Origin: Hydractinia symbiolongicarpus
Taxonomy: Eukaryota > Cnidaria > Hydrozoa > Anthoathecata > Hydractiniidae
Assembly (NCBI RefSeq): GCF_029227915.1
Contig: NC_079882.1
Span: forward strand, 12,152,001-12,216,000
Reading direction: 5' to 3'
Length of the DNA: 64,000 bases
The position numbers and the translations under genes are program-made. The notes beneath the pieces were generated by a model. That model made no database searches and had not been told where the DNA came from. It was given only the letters and a program-made list of their open reading frames with translations. Position 1 is the first letter of the stretch; every line of letters begins with the position of its first letter. This document shows positions 13,301 through 26,570 of this stretch, in pieces.

Positions 13301-16300
13301 TCTGACCACGTAGAAATAATTATCTAACACTCCACTTATTAGTACTTTGGTTGTCAACATGATCATATTCTGTACATGCCTGCGGTGTGAAGTCATATGT
13401 TTCTTCCCTTTTGGATGCTGTTTCATTAATGTTTACTTCGCTTGAGTTTGGATGAATAACTTTTTCTGTTTTTGTTGAAGTAGTTGCCATCTCTTCCCAT
13501 TCATCACTTTCCTAATAAAAAGAAAAACTGCTCATTATACCCGCAGGACGGTAGGTGAACTATTTTGGTCCTTTTTCTAGGATTTTTAGGAGAATTTTAG
13601 CGGTTTCCAGTTTAGCTGGGAAAGCACATAAAAAATTCAGACGATTTTAGGAGAAATTGAAGTCACAAAAATCAAGAATGTCAAAGAAATTGAACAAGGA
13701 GATAAGTTGGATTGATCAAATTTCATTTCGACATCAACTGATGTAGAATATTAATATTTTGGAGTTTATTCCACAAAAGAAAAGCCATTAGAATTATTTA
13801 GGAGGATTGGTTGTTTTAGTTTTTTTAGGATTTTTAGAACCATAGAAACACTGTGAATATGTTTTCACATAAAGAATGGTATAAAGATCAAAATCACACA
13901 TTAAAGGTGAAAACTTGCATACATTAAAAAAAATCCTCTAGCACTATTTCGTATTGCATAAATTAATAAACTAAATATTTAGGTACAAGTTTATTGACTG
14001 TTATGTTTATAAAAAAAATATAATCCAGCATATTGCGGTTATTTATTCTTGAAAAATGAATGTAGGTTAACAGTCTATGTCTACACTGTGTCTTATGTAT
14101 TCCAAACTTACGTTACATGACAATATGCTTACATATCACTTTTTATTTATTTTATGTTTTGGTACGTTTGAAACAAATTACGGGGATATTTAGATCTATG
14201 GGGGGGGGGGGGGTCGTTTCATTTTAAAAATCTAAGGTTCTGAGAGGTATAGGATCTAAACATTTCGGATACATGTGTCTAATAGATAAATACAAAAACT
14301 CAGTATCATAGCACAGAAAAGAAGAGTTATTAAAAAATTCAGAATCTGCCCAACCTGGATTAAATAAGATTAAGTGCGTTTAAGAGGTTTGTATTTTAAT
14401 TAAATTTAAATACAGGGGGGGGGGACATTTTGATTAACCAAATTAAAAATTTCACATGGACGTCCTTGTTACATAACATAGACGTCGAGCCAAATGTAAC
14501 AATGTGTACTTACCTCAGAAGATTCACTTTCTTTATGGCTCTTCTAAAGACAAACTTGATATTCTCAAACAGCTTTTATACATTAGCAATTGAGGTCAAC
14601 TAATACATTAGTTGTGCCAATATTAACAGTCAAGATAAGAGATTGCAAAAAAATGAAAAAAGCAAAGTACCTTTTTGTGTCTATGTTTTTTGGATTTTTT
14701 CTTGTGCTTGCTTTTCTTTTTCTTTTTTGAGTCTGATTCCTAAAAAATATGCACATTAATACATTAAATTAAAAAACTACCACAGTTTGTCGTGGTCAAC
14801 CCTTTTTTTATAAGCATAAAACTTACAAAAAGCATATTGAGGCTGAAAATGTTTAACAAATTTTATACTAAAAGCATCATGTTAAGTATACAAGCCACAG
14901 TCGCGGTTGGGAGCATATGCTTCTGCCAGTGCTTGCACAATTGCACATGATTCATTTGTGGATTTTTTCAACAATTATTGAGAATCACTTTAATCCTGTT
15001 TATAAATTTTGCTAGGGTTTTGCATATAGAGACGTGCCTGTGCGACCGCACTTGCTTTTTCAGTGGGCCTGAATTGTTTAAATTATATATTTAATGTTTT
15101 TCACAAATACATATATATTACAAGACTGCAAAACAACAAGTTAAGAAGCTTTTCATATACACATATTGAGCTTTGGGTTTTCACAATACTTTGAAAGAGT
15201 GGAAAAGAGGAGGTAGTAAGATTTCCTACCTTGCTGCTAGGAGAAAAGCAAAATCTGAGGTTTATAAAGCACGTAAATCAGCTAAAGAGGAAAAATTTTG
15301 CAACCTACGTAACAAAGAACAGCGAAATCTACTATTCAAAGAAGCCAGGAAAATGAGAGGTGAGAATGTTGACAATGTTGGTGAAAATGTGTGAAAGATG
15401 ATAGCGGTAATCTAGCTTTTGACGATGACTCAAAGCTCAGCGCATGGAAAAGCTATTATGAAAAACTTTTAAATGTTGAGTTTCCTTGGGATATAGAAAA
15501 TCTGGCAGAGCAGTCCCCAAACTTCGGCCCTCCCATAGAGATTACCAGAAAAATCGTTGAAGATGCTCTAGCACATATGAAAGCAAGAAAAGCAGCTGGT
15601 CCTTCGGGAGTGGTTGTTGAAATGATATGTGCTGCCGGTGACACTATTATTGATTCGGTTACAAACCTTATAAACAAAATCATTAAAGATAGTGTTGTGC
15701 CGAAAGAGTAGAAGGAATCTTACATCATCAATTTGTACAATGGTAAAGGGGATGCCCTAGATAGAGGGATGTTTAGAGGTCTTAAGCTTACAGACCAGGT
15801 TTTAAAGATCGTGGAAAGAGTAATTGAAGTAATCATCCGATCACAAATCAGTATTATCAACATGTAGTTTGGCTTTATGCCAGGTAACGGATGCAATCTT
15901 TGTTCTACGACAGTTGCACGAAAAGCATATTACAAAGCATAAAGATCTGTTTTTTGCTTTTGTTGACCTTGAAAAAGCATTTGATTGTGTTCCAAGAAAG
16001 GTTGACTGGTGGGCCTTGAGAAAACTAGGCGTACAAGAATGGGTTGTTAGAGTAGTACAAGCTATGTATCTAAATGCCAAATCAAGAGTTAGAGTCAATA
16101 ACAAGTACAGTTCTGAGTTTTGGGTGCAAGTTGGGGTGCACCAAGATTCGGTACTAAGTCCACTTCTTTTCATCGTTGTCTTAGAGGTGTTGTCTCAAGA
16201 GTACCACCTTGGCTGTCCATGGAAACTTCTGTATGCTGATGACCTTTTTATCTCTGCAAATTCTATCGTAGAGCTTACAGAACGATTAAAACTCTGGAAA

Positions 16301-19300
16301 GATAATCTAGAAGAGAAAGGACTACGTGTCAGTATGAAAAAGACAAAAATTATGCACAGTGGGCGTGAGGCATCAAAGTCAACTGACTTAAGTAAATAGC
16401 CATGTGGTGTTTGCTCTAAAGGAGTTGGGAGTAATTCAATCTTATGCTCGCAATGCAATCAATGGATCCATAAAAGATGCACTAACCTAAAAGGCAGATT
16501 AGGAGCGGGTCAAGAAATGCAGTGGTGAACTTGTTACTTCAATTGATAACCAAGCCACATCGATTAAAGTTGGAGATGATGACATTGAGGTTGTGCAGAG
16601 TTTTTGCTACTTAGGTGACATGATCAGTCAGCGTGGTGATTGCTTCGATGCTACTACGGCCAGAATAAGGTCTTCTTGGAAGAAGTTTCGTTAGTTGCTT
16701 CCCATTCTTACTTGTTCTGGTATATCCCTTTGCCGGTCGGGTGTACAATGCGTGTGTACGTAGTGTGCTCCTATATGCTTATGAAACGTGGGCGCTAAAT
16801 GTTGAAGATACCAACCAAATTAAATGCACAGATCACGCAATCCTATGGATTTGTTCAGTAAAGCTCTCCGACAAACTCTCAATGAAAGAGTTAAGATCGG
16901 GGCTAAAGCTTTATAGTGTCGAAGACTGTCATATAATAGGTTGAGATGGTTTGGGCACTTACATCGCATGCCAAATGAGCTCTGGCCAAAGATGGTTCTG
17001 TCTTTTGAAGTTGCTGGAAGTGTGCTACATGAAAGACCAAGGAAGCAATGGAAAGAAAACATAAAAAAAGACCTTGCTTCAAAAAATTTGAATAAGATGA
17101 TCCCTTTGATCGCGAAAAATGGAAAAGGTGCATAAATCCAGGAAGTTTGGATCCTAGAAAGCAATGTGCAACCCTCGTGGATGGGGATTAACACACAATA
17201 AATGTGTAGTAAAAAAGTAAGTAATGTTTAGTGGATAAATTGAAGTAACTACAGCACCAAAATTTTGAAACTTACGGAAACCTTTCTTTATTTGATCTTA
17301 GAAATTATTGGTTTCACTTTATTTAAAACAATGCATACACAGTTCCCTGCAACAGTTATTGTAAAAGTATGTATATGTGTGATCACTTACAGCCTCCAAT
17401 CTTTCATTAACAGAAGGTAACATCCATTTTGAGTCACCCCTAGATTCTTCCAACTCCCTCTTTCTTTTGCTGGATTCATACTCTTCCTTTGCCTAAAAAT
17501 GGGTATATTATAAACATATATAAAACTGCCAACTTTTGAAAATTAGTTCTCTTGAAAATTAATGTTTAAAAACTGGACATACAGCTTACAAATAGGTACA
17601 TTTTCACCGTCCCGATTTAAAAGTTTAGTCCTGTTTACAAGTAGGATGGGGAAGCGTTTCAAATCAGGATGGCGCTTACAACCAGGACATAACAGTTAGT
17701 TTAGTAACAAATCAGTTAGGGAAAACTTTTAATATGCTGTCACAGTATATCTAAATAAATACTGAAGAGGCAAATCGCTTATTTAAACAGGTAAAAGCAA
17801 AATATTCAAAACTCCCACACTCAAAGCCAGGATTTGCATTTCAACTAAGTATGCTGCTAGAAAGAACATTGAAGCAAAAATTCCACTGCTTATTTTGATT
17901 GTATATACTTTAAAATGGTTGTTTTCAGGTAAATTAAAATTGGTTAAAAGTGTACTATTTTATAAACCCTTTGGTAAATAAACATGGTTTTATCAACAAA
18001 GCTAAATTATAAGTTACTTCTTCTATCAAAATACAAAACACGATGCAACCAAGGAATAAAAGCCATACATTAGCATTTAAAATATAACACAGCATAGTTA
18101 CACTGTGATTCACTTATTTAAACTTTATTAGACGTTTAATTTGAAGTCCTTTGACCCAAGTATCTTAGTAAGTTATTTTGTATTTGAAATTTTAATATTT
18201 TTTTTCTTAACAAAATAATTATTAATTATTTGCATGCATGATGTGAAAATAAACAGAAAATATGCTTGTCGTAACCCCCTCCTCCCTTGTAGAGCCAGTT
18301 ATTTAAGAATTGAGAATCAAACGCCTTGACAACATAGAAACACTTTTAGACGTGGAAAGTGTTGCACACCTAGCCTCTTCATTGACTAGACTGCAAAAAC
18401 AGGACTGTATATCACGTTTTTAAATTGTGGTAGAACGAGGTGGAAAAGCGTCGGAATAAATGGAAAATTACTTCTATGCACAAAGACTTGTATTTTAAAG
18501 TTATGCTGCTGAAGTTATTCCTAAAGTTTTGTTCAGGAAATAGATTGCAATAACATGTTTAAAAGGATAATTTTTTTTGAAGTCTTCTAAACAAAAAACA
18601 AGCGCATAAAACTTTTTTAACACCAATAGTTTTGTGCGCAATTTCTTTTGCGTTATGTTTTGTCGAAAAAAAATAGGGTAGAATAAAATGTTAAGAAATA
18701 TATTTTTTAAAACGGACCAAGTTTGAAAGATTTAAAAAAAACATGCACAAAATGTTTTTTAAACACAATAGTTTTTGCGAGATTTATTTTAATCTTTTGC
18801 GTAGTTAACAAATCATTAAAGTTCATTACTTTGCGCTAAAACCTAAGGTGATTTTTTTTAATAAGTTTTAACAACAAAACTTGCAGTTATCAGAAAATAA
18901 TTGCAGTATTGTTTTATCGCGAAGCTTTTGTTAAACCATTGCAAAGATCATGAAAGTAATTACGATAAACAAAAGATTAAAGGGCTTCCAACTTGCAGGA
19001 AAAGGTTCTTATAGCGAGAACGCAGAAGCTTACATTCGGACTGTATTGTACCTTATAGGCCTTTTTAGGCCTCTTAGAGGGGGGTCTGACCTACACTTTG
19101 CCCCTTATAATTTGGTAATTTTTTCTAAATTTTAAATACTTAGCACATTAGAATATTTTTAGCAAGATTTGATGCATGTACCCGATGGGGTGAAAACATG
19201 CCCAATTTGGAATAATTCAAGAGCCCCAAACACAATGCAGCTTACAAATATTTATTTGCATTACCAGTTATTTACTCTTGATACATCAGGTCAAACCTTT

Positions 19301-22300
19301 TGTACCTCATGGGTTGAACGATTTTATCATGAGCTTTTTGACTAAGCGTATGTCGTTTGTATTACGTGAATGTGTAAATTAAGTGTTTTTCATTTTTCTT
19401 GCTAAATTTCTGTGTTCACTGGCAACACTGGAAGGCTATGCCATGATATCCTAAACCTAAAGTCTAGGATCTACCATATTACCAATTTCACTGGTACTGA
19501 AATTTCTGTACTTTGCCGAACAGGCAGCCTTAACATCGTAGGGTAGCTCTCTGATGAGACTTTTTTGGCATGATGGGAGTATTACACTTTAATCAATTGT
19601 TATCTTTGTAATCATTTATTAAAAACAAACCAAACCAATATACATCATTATAGACATACTTAGTAAAGTTCACTATCTTCACACACAATATTTTAGCTAT
19701 GAGTTGGGTGTGACATAATGTTTTGATTTTGCATCGAAAACAAATGGAGCTAAAGTGCAAGTTTTTCTCATGTTAATTGTGGTGACAGAAGTACAGTTCC
19801 TTAGCATTATGGTTAGTATACATAGGTTTACCTTAGTCATTGAGGATGTCATGTAGAGCCTTGCACAGTAAGGGTGGTTTCTGCCTATGGACCTGACCTT
19901 GGGGGTTGCCATGGATACTAGTATCACTTGCCTGTGTAGGAACTGGACCCTTCCCAGGTCTTGATTATTAATGGCTGCATATAAAAACCCAACACCCCAC
20001 ACTGCACAAATTCTTCAGATGTACCTTACAGTTTACAGTTACTAGGTTATCTTTTGCAGAGCATATCAGTGTGGTTTTGTAATTTTCAGATAAAGTAGAT
20101 GGGAGCAAAACAAACAAATGGTGGTACCCCACACAAAAAACATGGTAAGGAGTCTGTTATTCACAAAGTACTTAATGTAGACCCAAAAATGCGCACAGTG
20201 GAACAGTGGCCAAAGCTTGGGAAAGAAACACTCACTCTTACCGCTAATTCTTTCAACATCGCTGTTAAGGGTAGTTTAAAAAATCTTTTTAAAAGGGGAA
20301 AGAGAAATCAAAAATGACTAGAAATATATTTAATGCCAATAACATATAGCGAATCTGCCAACACATCATCGCGTTCAACGTTGTTTTAACTATACAGCTT
20401 AAATAACATATGACGTTTAAACGAATAACGTTTATAACGAATATTTGCAAGTTTGAATCACACTTGCAAATAGTGTGAATCACACTTGCAAATATTTACA
20501 TCACAGTTGTAAATTTTGCTTACGAGTGAGATTTTTCGCACACCATAACACTCGTAATTTTTTTAGGGGGTGCTTTTTGTAGCCCTGGCATAGTTTTATT
20601 CAAGAAATGGCCTGTGTTAGAATTTTTACTGGCTGATTGAGATTTTATTTAAATTCAGCAAACACCAGGTTAACTCATTGTTCTGGTTTCCGTGCCTATA
20701 AAAGATTTTGCTATGTGTTACAAAACTGTTGCACTAACATTGCCAATGTTAATAAGATCACTAAGCTATGAGATGTGAGGGCTCTGTAGTGTACTCGGTG
20801 TAATTTGTTGACATATTTAATTTGTCTTGGTGTTATTTAGTTGCTTTCTTTAATTAATTCAGAGTTAATGACTGTATATATGTATCATCAGCTGTGAGTG
20901 TTATGTATTGTCAGCTGTAAGAATTGATGAGATAAAATATGGCTGTGCCAGCCGATTACATTGTGAATTTATTGTGTTATTACATTGTATCACATCATAT
21001 TGGAAAATTATAGCAAACAATGTATATTTCTTGTGGTTCCTGTTCACAATATGGGAAAATTTGGGTATGTTGGGCCTCCTTCGTCATCCGTTTAGGCAAG
21101 TGATATGTTGATACAAGTCATTGCAGAAACCTACCTGACATCCAGGGCCTGTATACATGTGTTCACCATATTTGCTGACGTTCATTGAGGTGCGCCTGAT
21201 GCTCAGGGCATCTCAATCAGAAGCACTTAAATAGGAAACGCCCTGGGCAAGAGCCTGCTCTTAAACAGAGAAGATAATAGTTAAGAAAAACAATTCAAAT
21301 TCTCCCTGTTGGCAGATATCACAACACTTTTTAACCAACCATGGATACATATTTTTTTCAGGTAGCCATTTTAATTTGAGAGAAAACAGGCCGTTCATGT
21401 GGTAAACTCTTTATAAATCAGGGGTATATTTCTTAAAAATTTTGCTTTCTAACTTCAAATCGACAGTTTTTGCTAATTTAGCTTTACTTTATTTCAGATT
21501 CTTGTAGTTATTGTTTAAACAAAGCTTCTTGTATGAGAGTTTGATCATGAAAAGTCTGTTTTTCCCCCAACCGAAAGTGGTACAATGTGGCATTTTAACC
21601 AGGAGTATGCATTTTAAATCTTTTTTACTAAAAATCTATAAATTAGCTTAAGCATGGTGCTTTTTTTCTTGCCTGTCATGATGCGTGCTCATATATGGGC
21701 ATAACTTCGTTCCGTATATGCGTGCACAACTTTACAGGCAATAAAAGAATGGCTACAAAAAGAAAATTGCCTATTTCCTTAATTTATAGATTTAAGGAAT
21801 AAACGATCTAAAAGAGAAGCCTGAATTGGTTTTTCTTAAGGTGACGGTATACCTTTTGAGCATGGTCTTTTAAATCGCAATTTTTTCAGCAATAGTTAAT
21901 CAAAGTTTAATCACCAAAGAAAAAAAAACACTATGAAAAAGTCTTTTAAAGATTTTTTTAAATATCACACCTTTTAGGCATACTTATACTGATGGTTATA
22001 CTTTCACACTTCCGAGGCGACGAATATTCAGAAGGTTGTCCTTTTAAATTTTATTATTCGCAAAGACGTGACTGAGAATAATATATAAATAGAACTTTCA
22101 AGTCGTTAAACATTTTTCTGTGACTTGCAGAAACAGAACAGGATGGCATACATTTTTAGAAATGAATGTGTTTTTTTTTCAGATGGTCATTTCTTTTTCG
22201 GAAAGGAAATATAATTTATTTTTAAAAGTTATACCAAGAGGATGATAAGTGTTAAAACATTCACTCTTAAGTTTTATTCAATTTAAGGTGTGAAAGACTG

Positions 22301-23507
22301 ATCAGAAAAAAGTTAGTTATTTGGATAAAGTCAATAATCCCCTTCGAAAGATAAATAAAAAGTTTCACCATTGGGAAGATCGTTGTTTCTTTAGTATAAA
22401 TAGCTAATAAAAAAAATTGATTTTTTTGATACAATAAAGGTATATATGTTCTGCACAGATTGCGAAAACGGCCTGTTTACAACCGGGACAGCCGGATTAT
22501 GTATGCATGGTGCGATTATGTTTTTTTTGCACTGGTTATGTCGTGGTGACCGGATTATGAACGCTGATATAATGGCTGGCCAGGCAGGCTGTGATTGTCA
22601 TTTTCTTTGGACTTTTGTGAATTAAACATTCTCTGGAAGATAGAACACCCCTAAAAACTAGACATGGCGAAAAAAAAAAAGTCTCAACGTAATTCTTAAT
22701 ATAAACTACTCTTGTAGTAAATACATTTCAACATAATATACTTTGAAGTAACTAAATTTCACGGAACCTAAATTATTCTTTTTGCAGGAATTAAGTTTGG
22801 TGAAAAGTTATTAAACTTGCGAATCCCAAAATTTAGTATTTGCCACGAAATTTCATTTCATTTAAGAACATCAAAAACTTTGCCACCAGGGCTATTCGCT
22901 TGTCAGAAGTGATGATGAATGATATAAAAGCGGTAGGCCCCGATTATATTTGTTCTATAAGTCTCTAATAATATTTGACTGTCATACATAAGCCGGTCTT
23001 CCCTGATTATGTCCGTCCTGTAATAAGTGAAAAATAATATTAAACCGTCATATATAAACTGGCCTGCCCTGATTATGTTCCTTTTATAAGTGCCAAATAA
23101 TATTTTTGAGTAAGAAGTCCTGATTATGTTGCCCTGATTATGTATTTTCTGCCCTGTTCTTAACCAGGGCAAGCTGCCATACTTAATCAGGGTAGCGTTT
23201 ATTATCTGGGCAGAACATATATACCGTCACCTTAACTATCATTTTCTCTTTTTAAGAACAGGTCCATTGTTTTAGACGCAAAAATCCAAACAACTGCGTC
23301 ACACTGCAACTCATCTAGCTAATAGCTAGCTAGCTGTCACTGCAGCTAGAAAACTGTTCGAAAAATCACACAGTTAGCATTATATAAAATACTTAAGAAA
23401 TAATAAGATTTAACTATACGAACATCTTGTAGTTTATTCTGGAAATATTCTTTTCTTTTTTTCTTCTTTTCATCAATGTTTGATTTACTCACAAAACTTG
23501 ATTCCAT
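7353..23507 (-). CDS. CWF19L2: CWF19-like protein 2, spliceosome-associated CwfJ family
   Basis: About 22 coding exons, minus strand: 23424-23507 ([13 protein letters not shown]), 17391-17492, 14671-14739, 14514-14543, 13359-13511 (lower border uncertain), 13148-13270, 12978-13074, 12701-12816, 12570-12619, 12272-12361, 12002-12191, 11670-11909, 11416-11490, 11242-11307, about 10770-10887, 10532-10626, 10299-10415, 10095-10133, 9442-9558, 9241-9324, 8094-8195 and 7353-7493 (TAA). Phases agree throughout except at the two uncertain borders. The product is about 765 residues, slightly shorter than vertebrate homologues. It has a Lys-rich N-terminus, the middle CWF19L2 signature ([35 protein letters not shown]) and the two CwfJ C-terminal domains ([79 protein letters not shown]). 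The family is linked to intron-lariat spliceosome disassembly in the nucleus. It is recognisable and apparently intact. Confidence 0.93.
8632..9144 (+). mobile_element. Tandem array of four short Helitron-like elements
   Basis: Four head-to-tail units: 8632-8734, 8735-8897, 8898-9017 and 9018-9144. Each begins TC, followed by TTTAATAATAGCCGTAT or close variants, and ends CTAG (CTA in unit 2). Units 2-4 have a GTGGATTTTTCCAC-type hairpin shortly before the end, the classic rolling-circle transposon terminus. Unit 1 has lost the hairpin. The array is flanked by A on the left and T on the right, matching Helitron insertion between A and T. It lies in the CWF19L2 intron between the exons at 8094-8195 and 9241-9324. 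The plus-strand reading frame across the array is not a gene. Confidence 0.65.
14199..14212. repeat. Poly-G tract
   Basis: About 14 consecutive G in a CWF19L2 intron. A second run of nine or so G follows at about 14416-14424. Both are probably unstable microsatellites or sequencing-difficult sites. Confidence 0.7.
15165..17175 (+). mobile_element. 5'-truncated non-LTR retrotransposon (LINE), decayed
   Basis: A degenerate reverse-transcriptase reading path on the plus strand, antisense to CWF19L2. Recognisable blocks are an Arg/Lys-rich pre-RT region (15173-15394), [16 protein letters not shown] (about 15582), [13 protein letters not shown] (about 15958), the catalytic LYADDLF box (about 16231), a Cys/His cluster CGVCSKG...[12 protein letters not shown] (about 16402-16480), and a C-terminal [12 protein letters not shown] stretch (about 16943). 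The path has in-frame stops (for example 15709, 15864, 16397) and frameshifts. No upstream endonuclease was found, so the copy is 5'-truncated. Clade not assigned. Confidence 0.85.
15391..16399 (+). pseudogene. Reverse transcriptase core of the LINE
   Basis: Open segments 15391-15711 and 15869-16399 hold the finger and palm blocks. FADD-type motif C is YADDL, still intact, and motif A is [13 protein letters not shown] at 15709, TAG near 15864 and frame changes prevent a continuous product. Inactive unless complemented. Confidence 0.8.
17493..21835. other. CWF19L2 first intron, proximal part
   Basis: Roughly 4.3 kb of AT-rich intron. Open stretches are short and match nothing recognised (for example 19697-20002 on minus, 20099-20317 on plus). 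No RNA gene or terminal repeat structure was identified. Confidence 0.5.
21836..23237. mobile_element. Putative non-autonomous DNA transposon with TTAA-flanked ends
   Basis: The left end reads TTAAGGTGACGGTATA and the right end is its exact reverse complement, TATACCGTCACCTTAA. The layout fits a TTAA target duplication, as made by piggyBac- or Kolobok-type elements. There is no transposase ORF. The right half contains about three imperfect repeats of roughly 60-70 bp built on CCTGATTATGT (22930-23200). It is in the first CWF19L2 intron, about 190 bp downstream of its first exon. Confidence 0.5.
22930..23200. repeat. Imperfect CCTGATTATGT tandem repeat
   Basis: Related units contain GGTCTTCCCTGATTATGTCC, CTGCCCTGATTATGTTCC and similar, with spacers ending AATAATATT. 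Related CCGGATTATG words also occur near 22490-22560 at the other side of the same element. Confidence 0.5.
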
Positions 23508-25492
23508 TTTCTATAACTTGCTAGCTATATTTGTTTTGATTTATATATCCGCCTCCCTGTTTTTTTACAAATAGTTTTGTTATGTCACCTACTGGGTCAG
23601 TTTTCACACTTTTTTTCCAACAAAAGGAACGCATTGATCTTTAATACACCAGCATTAAAATCTTCATTATAGGTCATTTCAATACAGTTGTGCTTGAATT
23701 ACTGACTTTGCCCCCCCCCCATAACCCTATTGTTTATAACCTTGACCCCAACTCCATTATTTCTGCCATTGTTGCCTTAGCCGCAATGCATTCTTTGTAT
23801 TATTGTTTTCATATAAGTTTTTAACTTTAACTTAATTGTTTTGTTAACCTAAATGTTATGTTATGTTACTTGTCAATGGAGAGTTTTTATAGTGATGTTT
23901 GTAAAGCGTTCTAAACTTAACTCGCTCCAAAAGATTTGTATGCCGCAATTTTAAACACATTGATTAGCTCTATCAGATAAGCTAGTTGTGTTAAAGCGTA
24001 TATTTCTGTTGGTCGTTTGCACTCAATTTTTTTGTCGCATATCATTCGATTAATAATTCCACTTAGGCGCAGGTCAATACAGGGAAACCCCGATATCCTC
24101 TTAAAGACGAATAAAGAAAACTTTGTCTCTCAGAATTTCATAAAAAACTCTTATAACAAAACCTTTGCAAAAGCGGATACCTTCTTAGAGCAGACAATTT
24201 TTTCAGGTTTTGGACGGCGATTTTCCTGGAATTCTCCTTTATAAAAATGACAAATAAGAATTTGAAAAGAAAATTAAAAACTTATTATTTTACAACACTT
24301 TCATGCTCTTTAATTATCGAATGATTTCTTTGACAACCAAGCTACATTTTCTTCATCACCTAATGTGATATTAACATGGTATTTCTATTCCGTAGTATTA
24401 TCAGTTGATGTATTTTTCAATCACTTCTACTTCTTTGTATGAACCAGTCAATTTTAAAAACATGGTCACGATCTTTGACATGCGTAAAGGGATGTACTCA
24501 AACACTTTATCAACATATACCACCGCAACGATATATTCATCGTGCTCATCTTTTCTTTTGTAATACACAAATTTCCTCTCCTTACAAACTAGGAGGTACT
24601 GAATCCCAATTCGGTTTGTTTTGTTTGTAAAACCTTACAATTTTGACGAGATGCCAGACACAATTAACAACATTTTTTACAAAGCACAAAACAGAATAAA
24701 TTATTTTGTAGTGACGGTTGTTTTCTCTATTTTAAGCTGTTTATCATTTACCCTGAGCTTTACATGTTGCAATCGTTTTCAGTCTTTCAGTGGGTTTTAT
24801 TTTTTTCTATTGTATTTCTACCTCTCAATGGCAAAAAGGGCAGATATATCTCTGTTAAAATATTACAGCTAGCATAATTAAAAGTTTATTTATACAGGCA
24901 AAGATTTCTTAAAAAAGCTTTTTCTTGGCTAATAGAGAGAGGTGAAGAAGGGTAATGAGTATGCCTAATACGTTTCCAGATTTTTAGATTTTTTTCAGCG
25001 TTTCTGGCTGAAACATGCAAAGACCTCTCCAAAGCGGAAATGAAAATATGCAACAAACCACTAAAAATAAGGCCAAAGAAATAACGACTCAAACCCGCGC
25101 AAGCTTACAACCACAAAACCACTTATGTATTAATATTTGGAAGATTTAGGTCTATACAGAACATGGGAACCCATTTAAAGATACAGACAGAGAAGACGTT
25201 ACGGAACAAATTCATATGGATAGATTTAAAGACGTATCATTGTCGATCATTAAAACTGATTTGACCACACAATTATGCTTAGGTGTTTTGACAATGTCGC
25301 TTATGCACAAAGTTTTTAAACAAACGTATTTGGTGGACATTTTCGTTAATTATAACAAATCTTGGCATTCAGACTCCGCGTCAAACCTGCCCCAACATAA
25401 CGCCCCCTTCCCACCCACATAGCTCATTGTTGTCATAGCAATAACAATTTGACGTCAAATTACTTCTATAGTCAATTCAAACAGCTTTAACG
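23508..25492. other. Upstream region of CWF19L2, no gene seen
   Basis: Contains the CWF19L2 5' flank. Several short open frames (24017-24244, 24439-24872 on plus; 24886-25092 on minus) show no recognised domain and no splice-consistent extension. Confidence 0.4.
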
Positions 25493-26055
25493 ATGAGTAA
25501 GGAGGCTGTGGAAAGTAGTTTAAAAAGTTCTTATTCTCTCTGGACCTCAACGCCACAGCTAGTGAGTATAAAAACAGCCAATAAAAGCGCTACCCAGATC
25601 AGTGGCGAAAGGTCATGGATTGAAACAATGGTTAGTAAGTAGGATATGAATGCTTTTTTGAGCTTTATGTAAGAATCCTTCTACCACTTGACCACTGACA
25701 CTGCAGTCTTAATTTAGAAAAGAGACACGAAAAGTTTCAGTTACTTCCAAACCAACTCCGTTTCTATATATGGAGGTTGTTTAAAACATCATCATTGGTT
25801 ATCCTCTCCAGAGGTAAGCTACTATCCTGCGCCCAGGCATGTTTAAATTAAATTTCTTAAAAAAAGTGTACCCGTTTCTTTTCTAATAAACAACCATGTT
25901 TAGAGGAACTGTATAAATTTGCAAGATTGCTACAAGTTCTTGGAATAACAAACGTTGGCTTTCAATTGTGTTCTTCTTCTATTGTCGCAACATTTACATC
26001 CCTATCACTTTTTTACAAATACTACTATTGTAGAGTCACCAGTCTAACACTGTAG
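25493..26055 (+). CDS. Possible small three-exon gene, unknown product
   Basis: I do not recognise this product. A splice-consistent path exists: exon 25493-25611 (ATG, MSKEAVESSLKSSYSLW; donor AG|GTCATG), 25707-25813 (donor CCAGAG|GTAAGC) and 25904-26055 (acceptor TTTAG; stop TAG). All phases match (2, then 1), giving about 125 residues. The middle and last exons join into a helical-looking stretch (LRFYIWRLFKTSSLVIL, then EELYKFARLLQVLGI), with a moderately hydrophobic tail (VGFQLCSSSIVATFT). Exon 1 has an alternative donor at CTA|GTGAGT, which would break the frame. The path could be chance, and the gene could extend further. Confidence 0.28.
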
Positions 26056-26570
26056 TTCATCAGAGTTCAGTCTAACAATGTAGTTCATCATAGTTCAGTC
26101 TAACATTGCAACAAACAGGGACAAAATTAACGAAACAAAGATAGTATATGTCGTTATTTGTCAAACACAGACAAAAGAGTGAAATGGTCACTTCCATGCA
26201 GCCAGTAGGCTGTTACTTTTGAGCACGCGTAGGTCAGGTAGAAAGTGCATGAAATTCTCTAGTAGCATTCTTTAGCGCGTCCTCACAACGACCTCAAAAT
26301 AATTTACATCGCGGTCCACGAATGTCGCAAAATTCGTAAGAAATAAAATAGTTGCATTTTACTAAATAACGTAAAATAGACATCAAAGTTTTGAGCCCGC
26401 TGTAAAAATTAACAATTGAACTTTGACAAATTTAAAAATGCGCGACTCTAATAAAGAAACAACCAATGTGATCACTTGTGCCGGCTAAATTTGAAATTAG
26501 CCGTGCTGTCTTATTCTGTTTTGTTGATGATTGTAGACTCTATTACAAAGTAAACCCATATACCATGTCT

